Assembly: GCA_013397845.1 (NCBI GenBank)
Contig: VZTG01005150.1
Coordinates: forward strand, 470,685 to 534,684
Reading direction: 5' to 3'
From: Melanocharis versteri
Taxonomy: Eukaryota > Chordata > Aves > Passeriformes > Melanocharitidae
Length of the DNA: 64,000 bases
The notes under the pieces: model-generated
Databases searched by the model: none
The model's input: only the letters and a program-made list of their open reading frames with translations
What the model was told of the DNA's origin: nothing
Translations under genes and position numbers: made by a program
Shown here: positions 1 through 12,555 of the stretch, piece by piece
Numbering within the stretch: the stretch's first letter is position 1
How the letters are laid out: every line of letters starts with the position of its first letter

Positions 1-3000
1 ATTAATGATTTCGCAAGCTGGATAAATGGAAGTATATCTACCGAAGGGTAAGGAACCTGTATATTTGTCTAGAGAGAATTAAATGAGACCAGTGCCAAAG
101 CCTCACACTGAAGAAGTGTCACTCAAGGCAAAATGGGGACGTTTGGAACCAGACACTGGCAAGAACTGGTCACTGGAAGTTGTTTCATAAGGAGAGCAAT
201 TGCCTCACCACATCTCAGATAGCACTGGTGTGTGTATATATATATATATGTATATACACACCAGTGTTATCCAGTTATATCCAGTTATAGTTACATATAT
301 ACACATACATATAACTGAGCAGGTCATATGGAATCAGACTTTGGTAAAGACCATTTGTGTTTCCTGTACAGAGCTGAAGATGACAACACTGGTGCCTGGA
401 ACTGGAGATAGTAGAGGCAACACGTGGCACACGACCTCCATGGTCTTGTCCACTCTACTAGAATTAGCAGGGTAGAAAAGCTAAAGTTCCATCAGAAAAG
501 ATTGTACTGTCAGCTACTGTAGAATGATATTTGGGATCCTCACTGTCTCCCAAGAGTTGTGTCCTTACTCTGGACGAGGACTAGGCAATGAAGCAGGTAA
601 AAAAAAGATAAAAAATATTCGCACTTTCCTATTATCTTTTTTAGGCTGCATACACCGTCTGAGTGGTTTAGGTGATGCTTGAGTAGGGAGGAAATGTGGA
701 TATTGCTACTTTCACACAATCCAATGCGTAGCACAGATCTGGAAAGCAGCAATGCCAGCTCTAAATGCTTGTGTGTACATGGGCAAATGACCCTGCATGG
801 TGATGGAGTGAGGCTTGGAGATATGCAAAGGTTCTCCTCAGAGCCATGCGGAGGACAAAGACAGATTTTACTCCTATACAAACTCTAGCCTCTCCATCAG
901 CTTTTGTGGTTTTCTCCAGGTTTCATAAAAGCTGTAAAAAGCAGGGAAATCAGAAGGAAGATATAATATCCAGGCACTATGCACCCGCAGATCACAGATC
1001 AAATCAGCAGCAAATATTGTGATTAATTACTTCTTTCACCACTTCAGTGCTGCAAACTTTTCCTCTGGTTTCTGCAAAGTAAGTAATCTGTCTGTCAGTG
1101 TCAGGACGGCCATCACAGGCAGAGCAATGGGGATTTTCCACAAGGCTTTCTATCCCTGCCTGTTCTGTTTCAGACAGTAAACTGTAGTTTACTGGCAGTT
1201 GGACTGTACAATTTACTCAGCAACGAGAATTCACTCACAGCACATCACACCTTCCCGCAGCCAGTCAAATATCAACATTGAATTAGCCGTTAAAATAAAC
1301 AAGACTCTGTAAAAGAAAACTGTAAGTATCAGAGAAAATCCATGGCAGGCTATACCTGCCTGTAGAAACACTACCACAAAAGATATTAATGAACAGCTTT
1401 GTGCAATTTCTGATGTCAAGATGCTGTCATATCTTACTGCACATAATTCCATCAGTAGGAGACATGACAATGGAAGAAGCGCAGGACTAAGAAATGATAC
1501 ACAGAGAAAAGCTGAAGAACTTTCAGATGTACGCTGTGGAGGATGTCAAGAACTATTATTTCAGAAGAAAATGCAGCTCTCTAGAGAATTTTCCAACAAG
1601 GTTGTGAATGGGCATTTAATTCACTTGAGTCCTCGCTATTGTAAACACCGCTAGAAGACAGACATGGAAATGGTCAAACACACATCTCAACAAAATTCAG
1701 TTACAAGACATGTGCAAACCCATGAGTGGCTGATGATAGATATGAGAAGGCACTTAAAATATTAAATTTGCAAGAGGACAAAAGCAAGTTTCCTCAGAAT
1801 CAGAAAGGCTCTCCTTGACACCAACATCAAACTGCCTCCACTATGGAGGAAAGATTTTGTGCAGTGCTGAGATGTCAAAAGACAGCCTTTGCAGGAGCAT
1901 CCTTGGCTTCCAAGAAAGTTAAAAATGAGATCATAAAAATAAGAGTTGGCACTAATAGTTGGTAAAGTACACACCCCACAAACTTTATTATCTGAAGTGC
2001 ACATGAGGAGCAATGCAATGGGATACAAGGTTTCCGTATCTGGGAGACAAATTGTGCTTGTAGAGAAGGATGTAGAGAAGTATTCAGTGTATTACAACTA
2101 TTTTGAGAGCAAAGGTTGAATGCTGCACTGTCTTGGCAGTGGTTTCCACTCTCTCTCAGGCTGCATATCAAGCAGATGAAATGTAAAATATTTCAATTAG
2201 CGGCAGCTACCAGTAAAATTACTAAGTGTTTGGGGAAAAAAACCACAGTGTTTTTACAATGACTGTGCTCTAAAAGCTGATGGATTCTTGCATTATTTGA
2301 GGTACACAGGATCTTTTTACATTTGTGTCTTTTAATCTGAGATTATGGAGAGTATGCATCACACAGTGGTTGGCGTTCCAGGTTCCTAGTGAGACCTCTG
2401 ATATGTTTGTCACCAGGCTTCCTTGACTGGGGCCATGTCAAACAACTCTGGGACTGATTGAGAGGCAATCAGAAATGACAGTGCAAGTGACAGCTCTGAC
2501 AAGTGATTGTATAATATACTATATTTTACTTGGCTGTAGGAAAATGACCTAAACCTTACTGTTAATTCTGAATACCCCTTAGCAGCACACGCCTCTCCAC
2601 AGCATATTGTTATATGGTGAAAATGGTTAGCAGAAAGTGGAGTTTATTTCAGTGCACGACTGAATTGCTCTGTGTTTCAGCTACAACCAGGGAATAGAGT
2701 TAAGAGACAATGGTCACCGTGCAGAGCACAAACACCAGTCTGCTCTCTCCCTTCTGTTCATGCAATGTTTAACTCTCTTTCTCGGTACGTTGCTGACTTT
2801 TCCTCTGAAGTCAAGATCAAAAAAATCCTTCTTTTATGTTCTCTGTGAATGATCTCAGGCAGAAAAACTGCACATCAACAAGCAATAAAAAAGGAAAACT
2901 TCTCTTATCAGGAAGGATCCCAGACATAAAAAAAGATAAATAAAAATCCTAACAAAAGCCAAAAGGACCGTTTTAAGATTCTCCTCTTTTTCCCTGTTTT

Positions 3001-6000
3001 TGGACCAAACCCAAGCTTACATAAGACTGTGGGGGTGTTTGTTTATGTGTGGAGGTGTATTTAACTTCATGCTAAGCTGTTTTCAAAGAAATCACCTAAA
3101 TTTGACATCTGGAACCTTTGATTTGATGGCCTTCATATCTACTTGCCTTTTCTCTTTCAGTCTTTCCACAGGGATGTTTTCGCTGGCATCACTGAGCTTT
3201 GATTTAGGCTATTAAATAATAGTTTGCTCTCCAATCTATCTACTGACATTTTATTCTTTCTATGGAGATAAAACCTCTATTATTGTCAAGTGCATCCGAA
3301 AGCGTTTTCTGCCTGAAGGTGTTTGACTGTTACACAAGGCGAAGAAATGAAGGTGCTCTCATGGACATAAGCATTTGATCTGCTACAAAAATGTAACTAA
3401 AAGCAAGTGCCAAGAACTTTCTTTAGTATATTACCCAGAACACTAGTTAAACTTCCAGCCAACGCAGGGCTTCACTGTTTCATACCTAAGGGTAATGGAG
3501 GTCTAGCTTGAGGTCTACTTTAAATATGAGGCTGAAAATCTGAGATAATGTTGTAGAAACAGAGTTCAAAAGGAGGTACCATGACGGGAGCTAGCTGGAT
3601 AGAGAAAGAGTGGCAGGAAGTGGCAGGAAATGGGGTAGATCTGAGGTGGGGAGGTATCAGCAGTGAAGTGATTCAAATGTTTCCATCTCAACACCTGCAA
3701 GAAGGTCTGCATCAGTATGGTCAGGAGCTGTCACAAACCACACAACTGTATGTAACAATAACAAAAAATACTAAACCACTAATTCTTTAAGGTCTATAAT
3801 AGGGTTTTTATTAATATTCTGATGTTGACAACAAAATCTCATCTTTAGCTGACATAGATACTGTGGGCTCACCCACTGCAGTAAGACTGGAAAGTTCTAA
3901 TGAAGATTTCCTGAAGCAATCTATGAGATCTTAAATTCAAATCCGTGCAGAAAACCTTCTGTTTAGATTGGTCACATCATTTTTAAAAACAGGTGCCTAA
4001 TTAGCTGCCTCAGCTTTCCTGGCCTCTCTTTATCACAGAAATCTAAACCTTGAAACTGCTGGTTTAGATGTGCTTCCCACTGTCTTGCTAAACATCAGAA
4101 TACTCTTCTGGTTGTCGATACTCACTGGAAGAAACTCTCCAAGGACACCAGATTTCCATTTCCCCAAATACTTTGTGCAGTTTCAAGGTATAGTCTTTGG
4201 ACGGACACAGGAGCTGGATAACTCCCAGACCCTAAGCACCACATCTGGAGGGATCAAGTACCATCTCGTAGACAATTACAGTCACCCTGAAAATCATAGT
4301 TAATTCAAGCCAGAGGAAAATGAAATAGGATATATTTGCTAAACCAAACCACCTACTGAGATCATTTGTACTCCCTATGTTCATTGTCTCTGATCCAAAC
4401 AGAAGTAGGACCTCCAATTCTTCTTGTAGACCTGCTTGAAGATGCTGATATCTGTGCGTCCAGCACAGTTTTACCTTCGTCATTAGAGGGTTAAAAGCCA
4501 TCCTTCTTCTTGTCTAAACTCCTAAAAAGTCTGTAATATGCAGTGAAACATGGTGCCCTTTTGTAGTGAGTGGGCAAATTTCACACCTCAGACTGATGGC
4601 TTTTCAGAGTGAGCTTTAGTATTTCACACACAGCATCCAGACCAATGGATTTTATGGAGGCAGACACATGAGCTAGATGCAGATCATTACTGGTATTTGC
4701 CTCAGACCAGATATTAAGGTCATCAAGGACTTTGGGTGTCTAAGATTTTGGCCATCTTGAAATATAACGTGACAGCCTGCCAGAGCAAATGAAAGATGGC
4801 AAGGGAACGCACTGACAAGGGTTGCAGAGGGCATCAGCAGTCTTTGCTGAACTGGTGCTCCTCATAGAGCTGCACTTGGACCCGAAAGATACTGAGGCTG
4901 CAGACGGAAAGTACTGAATTATTTCTAAGAGCAGCTGGGACTGAACAGGTTTTGCTACAGGACGGTGGTTAGAGCCCAGCCTGTTGCCTTATCACCCTGA
5001 TCACATTTGCCTTCTCTGCAGCGTCTGTTCAGAATGACGTTTTCCCGGCTGTATGTGCTAATAATATATTATTTAACAAACACTTGAAGGGGTGTGATGG
5101 TGTCAGGAACATTTTGGATAACAACTCTTATCCTCCCACTCTTCTGTCACTTCATTTGTTTCCCGCAAGGGTATTTCTCAGCTCTGAATTTGATCCCTGA
5201 TATCTATGAAATAAAAGAAAAAGTATGAAAACAGGATACTTTTTTTATTTTTTTTACATTTCTTCTAATTTAGGGTTAACAACATGCTTCAAATTAGGAA
5301 AATAAATCTTCTTCAAACCCAAACAGCTTTGTTTTCCCTTTGAAGTCACACTAATTTTAGTGAAATTGCAAACCAATTATGTTAATTTCTTTTTAATAGC
5401 TTCATAAGAAATCAACACAAAGAACTATTGGTTTTAGTCCTGTGAGCCTCTGCACCATGCATTGTCACCACAACACCCACAGAATCAACTTTGCTCAATA
5501 TAACACCTTTACCAGCCTCCTTTTTTGATATGTGGTCAACTGTCCTTAGAAATAACCCATCTCTCATGCTTGACTAGTGAAGAGGATGAAGTTTGATGCT
5601 TAACCCGTGTATGACTAAAGCTGTAAAATTATTCTCTGAAATGTGGAACTTCATTTTGAAAGCAACTACATTCTCAGCACCTGCAAATTTTTTTAATATT
5701 CATACTATTTCTTATCCACCCATGGCATCACCCTCCATCCTTCATTTTGCCGGGCAGCTTTCTTGAAAGGGGACGTCACCCATCACTGAGAGCTTAAATA
5801 TCTAATGCAGATTTCTAGTGAAGAACAGGACAAAACCACAAGTCTCTTGTTGGGAAGTTACAAACGAGGCTTTTTAGAAAGGAATGACTTTAAACTGCCA
5901 GAAAACACCGGATGGACAAGATGGACAAGGTAAATAAGAATAAGAAAGGTGGGAAATTAGGAGGACTTATGACGACACTATAGGTTCGTAGAAGCAGAAA

Positions 6001-6435
6001 GGATTGCTTCAAGCCCCAGAAAGATGTGGTAAAAAGCCATAAGGATAAGAGAAGGAGCTCCAGGGAAAGGTAGGGATCAAGGGTCATGAAATCCTGCTCC
6101 TTCTGTGTTGGAAAGCAGGGAGCTTTTTGAGGAGAAAAGTGGTTGGTCCATAGGTAAGTCACCTTTTCACACTACATTTCATTCTGATCCTGGATGAAAT
6201 GCAGCTATGATATCTTATTTACTACTGCACTTGAGACCTTGAAGTTCTTTTAAGTCTTCAGAGACCTTAAAGTTGTGGAAGAGTGATACAAATAGGACGT
6301 AGGTGTAAAAATTTCCCTATCTTTTATCTGCTGTAATGATTGGTTGAAAATAGCATTAAATTCCATTACTTTTCTTAAAACTCAGTTATGGCCCTTCTCT
6401 TTTCATTAGTTTCTTGGATCCTGTGTTCCTGTATG
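1..6435. other. Unique non-coding stretch
   Basis: I see no gene here. Open frames are short (the longest ATG frame is 113 codons, minus strand 540-881), overlap on both strands, and lack recognisable domains. The only clear structure is the microsatellite palindrome at 223-266. One short interval, 1048-1078, lies between a pyrimidine-rich AG (CACCACTTCAG) and a GTAAGTA donor match. At 31 bases it is too short to claim as an exon. The sequence is AT-rich with no CpG-island-like segment, as expected for avian intergenic or intronic DNA. Confidence 0.6.
223..266. repeat. TG/TA microsatellite forming a near-perfect palindrome
   Basis: A (TG)n(TA)n run is followed by its own inverse, so the 44 bases fold on themselves. 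The 22-base left arm starts CACTGGTGTGTG and the right arm ends CACACCAGTG; 20 of 22 positions pair. An imperfect tandem repeat of TCCAGTTATA follows at about 268-289. The structure probably arose from microsatellite inversion or slippage. A cruciform or hairpin is possible but no function is implied. Confidence 0.8.
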
Positions 6436-6443
6436 TGCGTTTT

Positions 6444-6475
<32 letters not shown>

Positions 6476-6556
6476 CTTTTTTTTTTTTTTTTTTTTTTTG
6501 TGGTTAACATCGTATTGTAATNTTCTTTTTCCTTTTTTGTTTTTTTTTTTTCTGCT
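6436..6556. repeat. T-rich (TTTTTTTC)n-like tract with an assembly gap
   Basis: Long T runs are punctuated by single C residues, then a pure T run, then a short unique insert and another T run. A single N lies at 6522. The unique insert at 6500-6521 (GTGGTTAACATCG...) is repeated with four differences at 6557-6578 (GTGGATAACATCG...). The N therefore separates two versions of one locus, which suggests unresolved contig ends. Lysine-rich minus-strand frames here are low-complexity artefacts. Confidence 0.85.
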
Positions 6557-6777
6557 GTGGATAACATCGTAGTGCAACTATTCTCATTAACTCTGCCACT
6601 TTTCCGAGCTTCCCTTGGCTTTCCTCATTTCGGAATTACACCAGACCTGGCATCTGTCTTATTTGGACAAGATCTGTCTTATACTATGTTATTTACACAA
6701 GATTCCCATATGTTTTTTAAGAAGGCTTCCTTAGCCTTGGAAAAGATGCTCATTTTTCTACCTAATGTTGTGGTCTC

Positions 6778-7352
6778 GTATCCTGGATTCATCTGGGACT
6801 GACTTTATTTTCTTCCTGATAGCTGGTGCAGTGCTGTGTTTCGGATTCAGTATGAGAATAACACTAATAACACACTGATGTTTTGGTTGATGCTGAGCAG
6901 TGCTTTCCCTGAGCCAAGGACTTCCCAGTGTCCTGGGCTCTGCCAGTGAGCAGGTGCACCAGAAGCCAGGAGGGAACATGGCCAGCAGAGGTGACCTGAA
7001 CTGGCCAAAGGGATATTCTACACCCTAGAACGTCCTGCTCAGAGCATAAACTGTGGGGAGCTGGCTGGAAGGGGCTGATCACTGCTCAGGGATGGGCTGG
7101 GCAACGGTCAGTGGGTGATGAGCAATTGCACTGTGCTTCACTTGTCTTTCTTGGGTTTTAGTCCTTTCTTTTCCCATTTCATTCCTCGTCTTAGTCTTAG
7201 ACCTGTTTTATTTTATTTCAACTTTTAAATGGTTCTTATTTTTCATCTTTTTTTCTGATTCTCCTCCCCATCCCACAAGTGGCAGGGAGTGGTGGAGAAG
7301 TGAGAGAACGCCTGTGTTGTACTTAGTTGCTGCCTGGGGTTAAACCCCGACA
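6778..7352 (+). mobile_element. Solo LTR, avian ERVL-type (TguLTR5-like), oldest copy
   Basis: This roughly 575-bp segment aligns throughout with the LTRs at 11989-12555 and 22561-23129. Shared blocks include TTATTTTCTTC near the start, CTGAGCAGTGCTT, GACCAAAGGGATATTC-like and CTGCTCAG motifs in the middle, and CTGGGGTTAAACC at the end. It is the most diverged copy: the TATA-like box has decayed to GCATAAAC near 7040, and the ATTAAA signal near the 3' end is lost. There is no second LTR and no gag-pol-like sequence nearby, so it is a solo LTR left by recombination. The family name is from memory; the homology among the three copies is seen directly. Confidence 0.8.
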
Positions 7353-10300
7353 GCTGCCTTTTTTCCCTTGGCATCCATTGTCTCTGGAATTGCTCCTGAC
7401 ATACTTTCTACATCAAATTTGTGGAGTGTAGGGTGTTCCTTTTGTATTACATTCTGCAGCATACTGTTAACCTTTTCTATCAGCATTTAGAGTTTGCCCT
7501 TTCACAGTTCATTGTCACAATATCTTTCTTCTGGGAGTTACTGTTAGCCATAATATCAAATCTAATTTTGTCCCGATGCCCAATGGAATGTGTGTAACCT
7601 TTGTAGATCGGTATAATAAATACGATTATACTAGGACTCAGAGCAGGGGATTAAACTATTTTGCAGCCATTGCCATTACTAACAAATGCTCCTTCCAATC
7701 TGACTCCTTCTTGATTGAGGTGATGACTTGGAAGGTTTTGGTGCTACCTAGGAGATGACTTCTAAATTCATACAATATCACCACTTCTAATACTGGTCAA
7801 TTTTGCTGTTTTGAGCAAAGCAGCTCAAATCAAACAAGTACAAGAACATTGTTGAATGCACATCCCTTGTAGATAGAAATGCAGAGACCAAGAGGATTAT
7901 TTAATACCATGCATTAATACAGATGAAGATTGACACTGACTCAGACATTTATTATCAAACAAATCAGGCAAAAGTAGGAAATAGACACAACTTCTCTTCA
8001 CACCTGCATTTATACCTGGAAGAAAGTAGAGAGGTAAAAGATACTATTATATAGATGGAGTGACATAGATGTGTAACTAACATACCTATTTTAGCCCAAC
8101 ATACAAGGAATAAACAGGTTTTTATGGTGTATTTTTTCTTTTCTTGAGCCACATAGCAGCGTGAAACAGCCTCGTAGCCTTTTGTAAATTTTGTTGGTTT
8201 ATTTTTGCCTATAGAAGCCTTGATGTTGAAAATGTTGGGAAAATTAAGTCATTAAATCCAGCTTTGTCTCCAGTGGTGGGGGCAGGGAGAGTTGACAGGA
8301 AAATATGAACGCTGAGCTATTTACAGGAATTGAAATTCAAAGCTCATATGAGAAATATGGAGGGATTTTTAACTGCTACCATTACTCTGAATGGGTGCAG
8401 TGGAAAAATTAAAAACAAACGTGGATAAATTGCGTGAATATTCATCACCTGCTACTGCTTCATGTTTCTAAATTATAAAGCTTTCGAGAAGAGGAAAGGT
8501 TTAATGTATGAATTGGTGGTGGTGTCATGAAGAGAAAAATTTGCTGTGTTTTTTTCAAAGGGCCTAATATTCAAATAAAATGAGACATGACAATAGATAA
8601 ACCAAGATGTTGGAAAGGAATTAAGGACAATAAATATAGGAGATTAGTAGGGATGCTGTATTTAGAACTGGCAACTGCCTTCACTTTTCCTTCCTCTTCA
8701 CTTCTTAAATTTTCTGTGAAACTTTTTAGACTGGAATTTTTTACTTAGTTGACCATGCAACTTATATTGAAACAATAAAAACTGAGTTTATAGTTGCTAT
8801 TACCTGTGTTACAGGAAACTAACCTCTTCTAGTTATTAGTGAAATCCCTCCCAGTTACTTTTTTCTTATTTTGAAAAGAACCGTGATACTTCACGAGTTT
8901 GTACAATTATGTAGATAACCCAGCTGGGGAAATGTAAATTCAGACACACCAGTTTTTGTCCTGTAGATGCTGTACATGAAAGTGGTGGTATAAAAGCTGT
9001 GACAATTACCTGTCTTTTGCCTTGTCTCTGAGATCCTTTGGTCACTTGAATGGATATTTGTGTTAGGTTGACAGTCACCAGTGCCTCCTAGGCAAGACTG
9101 ACCTTGGGAGCCCTTGTCAATCAACCTATCACTGAACCTGTCTTACCATCTATATTAAACTTATTCCCTCTGGAAACCCTGAAATCCACCAACCAGGTAC
9201 ACTGTCTCCAGAAACTCAGTGACCTCCTGGAGAGTGAAACTCAGCAGAAGTCTTGGAAAAACTGGATAGGCTTGGATTGAGTTACAACAGCCACAGCTAC
9301 TGAGCTCTGAATGTCTGCTGAATTTTGTAAACTGCCTGAAATGTCTGTGTCACAGGAGGCAGAAGAGACTGTCACCTTGCTACATTCTGCATCCACTTAC
9401 GGGCGTTTTACTTCACTGTAATACTAAGAACAGGAAAGGTTATCAAGACATGCCAGGAGATGTGAATTCAATTACAGTTTATTGCAAAATCCTCAGATAT
9501 AAAGCAGATTTACAAGGTACAGATACATACTTTGTCCAAGCAATAATGACAAATATAATTGCCCTTTCACAGTATGAATGACATGAGGAAGAAAGAGGTA
9601 AATTGTTTTCTGGGGCTTTCATGTTCAGAATCAGAAACTCGGGAGCATGAGTGATAAACAAAGCACACTGGAGCTCATACAGAACAAATTTTTAATGAGA
9701 AAATATACTTCAACTCCTACACATTTGTAGCAAATTTTTGAACAGTTTAAAAAGTCAGTGAATAAAAGGGTAGTCATTTGGGGAAAAAACCCTGTTATAT
9801 TCAAAAATATATTTTAACTTGCAACAGTAACCAGCTGGAACTGTAGGCAAAAGAGACCATGAAGTCTCTCTTTTCTTCTTCTTATATCGAGTGGCTTTAC
9901 TTTTTTTAATAACAACAAAGAAATTTGTCTCCTGGATCCAAATTAAACGGTGGTTTTCAGCCAGATACATTATTGGTCAGCATGATAAGAATTTCCGTAA
10001 CCTTTCCGGGGCCACTTTTTTTAACACAATAAACCATCCAGGTCATGCACAGCAGCACTGGCTGGAGAAAGAACATTTTGTTACCTGCTTCTTTGGTTTG
10101 TGTTGCTGTCACAGCATCGCAGTGCCGCTGAATATTATGTTCCTGTTTCATTGCAGAACTTCACAGCCCAGAAGTTGTCTTCGTTACCTTGAGGGTCATG
10201 CTCATCACAGCTTTTAAGCTGTTGTCCTTGTTCATGCAACGAGTACACCCAGGAGCCTGTAAGTACATGCAGAAAGAGAATATTTCTTCAAATGCCACCC

Positions 10301-10545
10301 CTCCGAGCACGCCCTGCAGCCACGCCCAAGAATATTACTTGGGAGATGCCTGCAGACTCACCCGCTCAGTATAGACAGCATATAGGTGAAGTATGCAAAC
10401 TCAGCTAGAGACACCAACATATTTAGGAACCTAGATCCCACTGAAGTATAGCCCTTACATACCCTGGAAACAGAGATCAGACCATGTTGGATACAAGCTG
10501 TGTGAAGATGTAGATCTCTCCCTTCTCTTCCCAATACATTGTATT
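7353..10545. other. Unique non-coding stretch with one exon-like interval downstream
   Basis: No gene or repeat is recognised between the first LTR and the CR1 tail. Open frames are at most about 108 codons (9891-10217, plus strand) and resemble nothing I know. The last 400 bases are somewhat GC-richer and include the exon-like interval described separately at 10157-10258. Confidence 0.55.
10157..10258 (+). other. Exon-like interval with strong splice signals (unconfirmed)
   Basis: The interval is preceded by a good acceptor (TTCCTGTTTCATTGCAG) and followed by a full donor match (GTAAGT). Its 102 bases are divisible by three. One reading frame stays open: two bases complete a split codon, 33 codons follow, and one base is left over (phase 1 in and out). 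That frame continues open for about 120 bases past the donor, so openness alone is weak evidence. The encoded peptide (LHSPEVVFVTLRV...) is hydrophobic and unrecognised. It could be a coding exon, a non-coding RNA exon, or a chance pairing of splice-like motifs. Confidence 0.25.
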
Positions 10546-10640
10546 TCTCATAGAATCATTAAATCAAAGAATCATTAAGGTTGGAAAGGATGTCCCAGAT
10601 CACTGAGCCCAGCGATTTACCTGACACTTCCAGGCCCACC
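10546..10640 (-). mobile_element. CR1 LINE 3'-end fragment
   Basis: Read on the minus strand, this ends with the CR1 tail. On the plus strand it starts with CATAGAATCATTAAATC, then AGAATCATTAAGGTTGG, GATCACTGAGCCCAGC and so on, matching the inverted avian CR1 terminus. Only about 95 bases are recognisable, so it is a strongly 5'-truncated insertion, typical of CR1. Confidence 0.85.
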
Positions 10641-11988
10641 ACTGCTGCTTTTATGTGCCTGGCAGCGAACAGAAAAATGCAACGGGGTCTTTTCTAAAAG
10701 GGTAAGAGGAATGATAGACCTCATACAGTGCAGACAGGCATGGCTGGAGTCACTGCCCTCCTGCACATAAAAATTCACGTTCAGAGAGTTGTACCAGGTA
10801 GCAGGCGTGGTTTTGGCAAGTTGGAGCTGCAGCGCTGTGAGTTTCCTCTCCTCCATACTGAAACAGCTCTTGGAGCTCTGTTGAGGTACTCCTAGCCCCA
10901 GTAATTTATGGGGAAGCTTCACAGTAGTGCATAGCCAAGTACCTCTAGCACTGTCACTGCTGATAAAAAGATGACAGGCTTCAAACTAATGCTGCAAGGC
11001 CTCTGTACAACGGTTTATCAGGCTTGCTCTGTCTGGTTGTGCCTAGACTGTGCCTTGAGCTTTGGTTTAGATTACAGCAGTTGCCTGGGGAGCACCCCAC
11101 AGAACAAGTCTATTTTCTTTGCTTTGTATAACTGCGTGGTGTAAAGCCTATTGCTGAAACAATTTGGATATATTATCTTTAAGTGACAGCTTGTGTTAAC
11201 AAATACTTAATCTCTTTAGAATGAACAATTTGTGACTCAAGAATAATGATGTGGTGCAGAGTGCAAGTATGAAGAGATATCACAGGCTTCGAGAGTATAA
11301 GGAATGGATTATACCAGAGGCTCTACAGTTATAAAAAGCTCAGCAATGTTCTGTTCCAGACTGTTAAAGCAATGTGACTTCAAGAGCTCAGTAAGAAAAA
11401 ACTTTAATCATAATAAAATTAAAAAGGATCAAATATCCAATAAAATTTAAATATTCAATATAAACTCAGATGAAACGTAAAACTGTAGACCAATAAAGAA
11501 AAATAAGGTGCAGAGTATATTCATAGTATAAAAATAACATGAATTGAACCCTAGGAAGAGAATAAACAAACTCTCAGCATCTGCATTGCAGTCCTCTGAA
11601 TTTTGGGTGCTGAGAAATTGATGCAACCTAGCCTGCTTCCCTTTTTCTCAAGAAAAACTGCTGCCATTGACTTTAAGACCCAGGAGAACAAAAAAAGTTG
11701 AGCAAAACTTCACAGGACAGGAATAAGTATTAGAAAAATGTATATAATAATCTTAATGTTAATTTATTAAGATTTTCCTGTATTAAATACATAATTTGGT
11801 CTGTGACTTTGTGCATCACTGCAACAATAGCAAGTGTTTTCTCTATTTTTATTAGATTTTTTTAGATTTTAATTAAGTCAACAATGAAATCTCAGCTTTG
11901 CATATAAGATGTGTTTCTTTTTTTCCCTAAAACAAAGTTCCTGGTGCAACAGATGAAGTCTACTCAGTTAAAACTTCATTAAATCATT
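10641..11988. other. Unique non-coding stretch
   Basis: No gene is recognised. The segment from about 11390 to 11960 is very AT-rich, with many AATAAA-like words. A minus-strand frame of 101 codons (10617-10922) overlaps the CR1 tail edge and has no recognisable domain. Confidence 0.55.
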
Positions 11989-12555
11989 CGTTCTGGTTTT
12001 GGCTGGTTTATATTTAATCTTCTCCATAGTAGCCGATACGAAGCTCTGCTTTAGATTTGTGCTGGACACAGTGTGATGAAACAGGGATGTTTTGATACTG
12101 CTGAGCAAGGCTTACACAGAGTCAAGGCCTTTTCTGCTCCTCACCCCACCAGCGAGGAGGCTGGGGGGGAACAAGAGTTGGGGGGGGGACACAGCTGGGA
12201 CAGCTGACCCCAAATGACCTAAGGGACAGCCCACACCATACGGTGTCATGTTCAGCAAATAAAGCTGGGGAAGAAGGAAGACAGGGACATTCAGGGTGAT
12301 GGCATTTGTCTTCCCAAGTCACCGTTACATGTGATGGGCCCCTGCTGTCCTGGAGACGGATAAACACCTGCCTGCCCATGGGAAGTGATGAATTAAATCC
12401 TTGGTTTGCTTTGCTTGTGTGCTCAGCTTTTGCTTTCCTATTAAACTGCCTTTATATCAACTCATGAGTTTTCTCACTCGTACTCTCCCCGTTCTCCTTG
12501 CCGTTCCATCAGGGTGTTTGAATGAGCAGCTGTCAGCTGGTGCTAAACCACGACA
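11989..12555 (+). mobile_element. Solo LTR, avian ERVL-type (TguLTR5-like), intermediate copy
   Basis: This 567-bp LTR opens with CTGGTTTTGGCTGG and closes with CTAAACCACGACA. It shares long blocks with 22561-23129: TTACACAGAG, GCCTTTTCTGCT, GACACAGC, TTTGTCTTCCCAAGTCA and CACCTGCCTGCCC. The position of the TATA box in the younger copy (ATATAAAG) reads AAATAAAG here at 12257-12264, so the promoter is damaged. An ATTAAA polyadenylation-type signal remains at 12440-12445. G runs near 12164 and 12181 look like local expansion. Flanks TCATT and ACCGC do not match, so no target duplication is left. No internal retroviral sequence is present. Confidence 0.88.

Noticed and set aside
1048..1078. 31-base interval between CACCACTTCAG and GTAAGTA
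   Set aside because: Too short, with no neighbouring exon. Such pairs occur by chance.
6386..6577. Lysine-rich minus-strand frame
   Set aside because: Translation of a T-rich low-complexity tract that contains an N.
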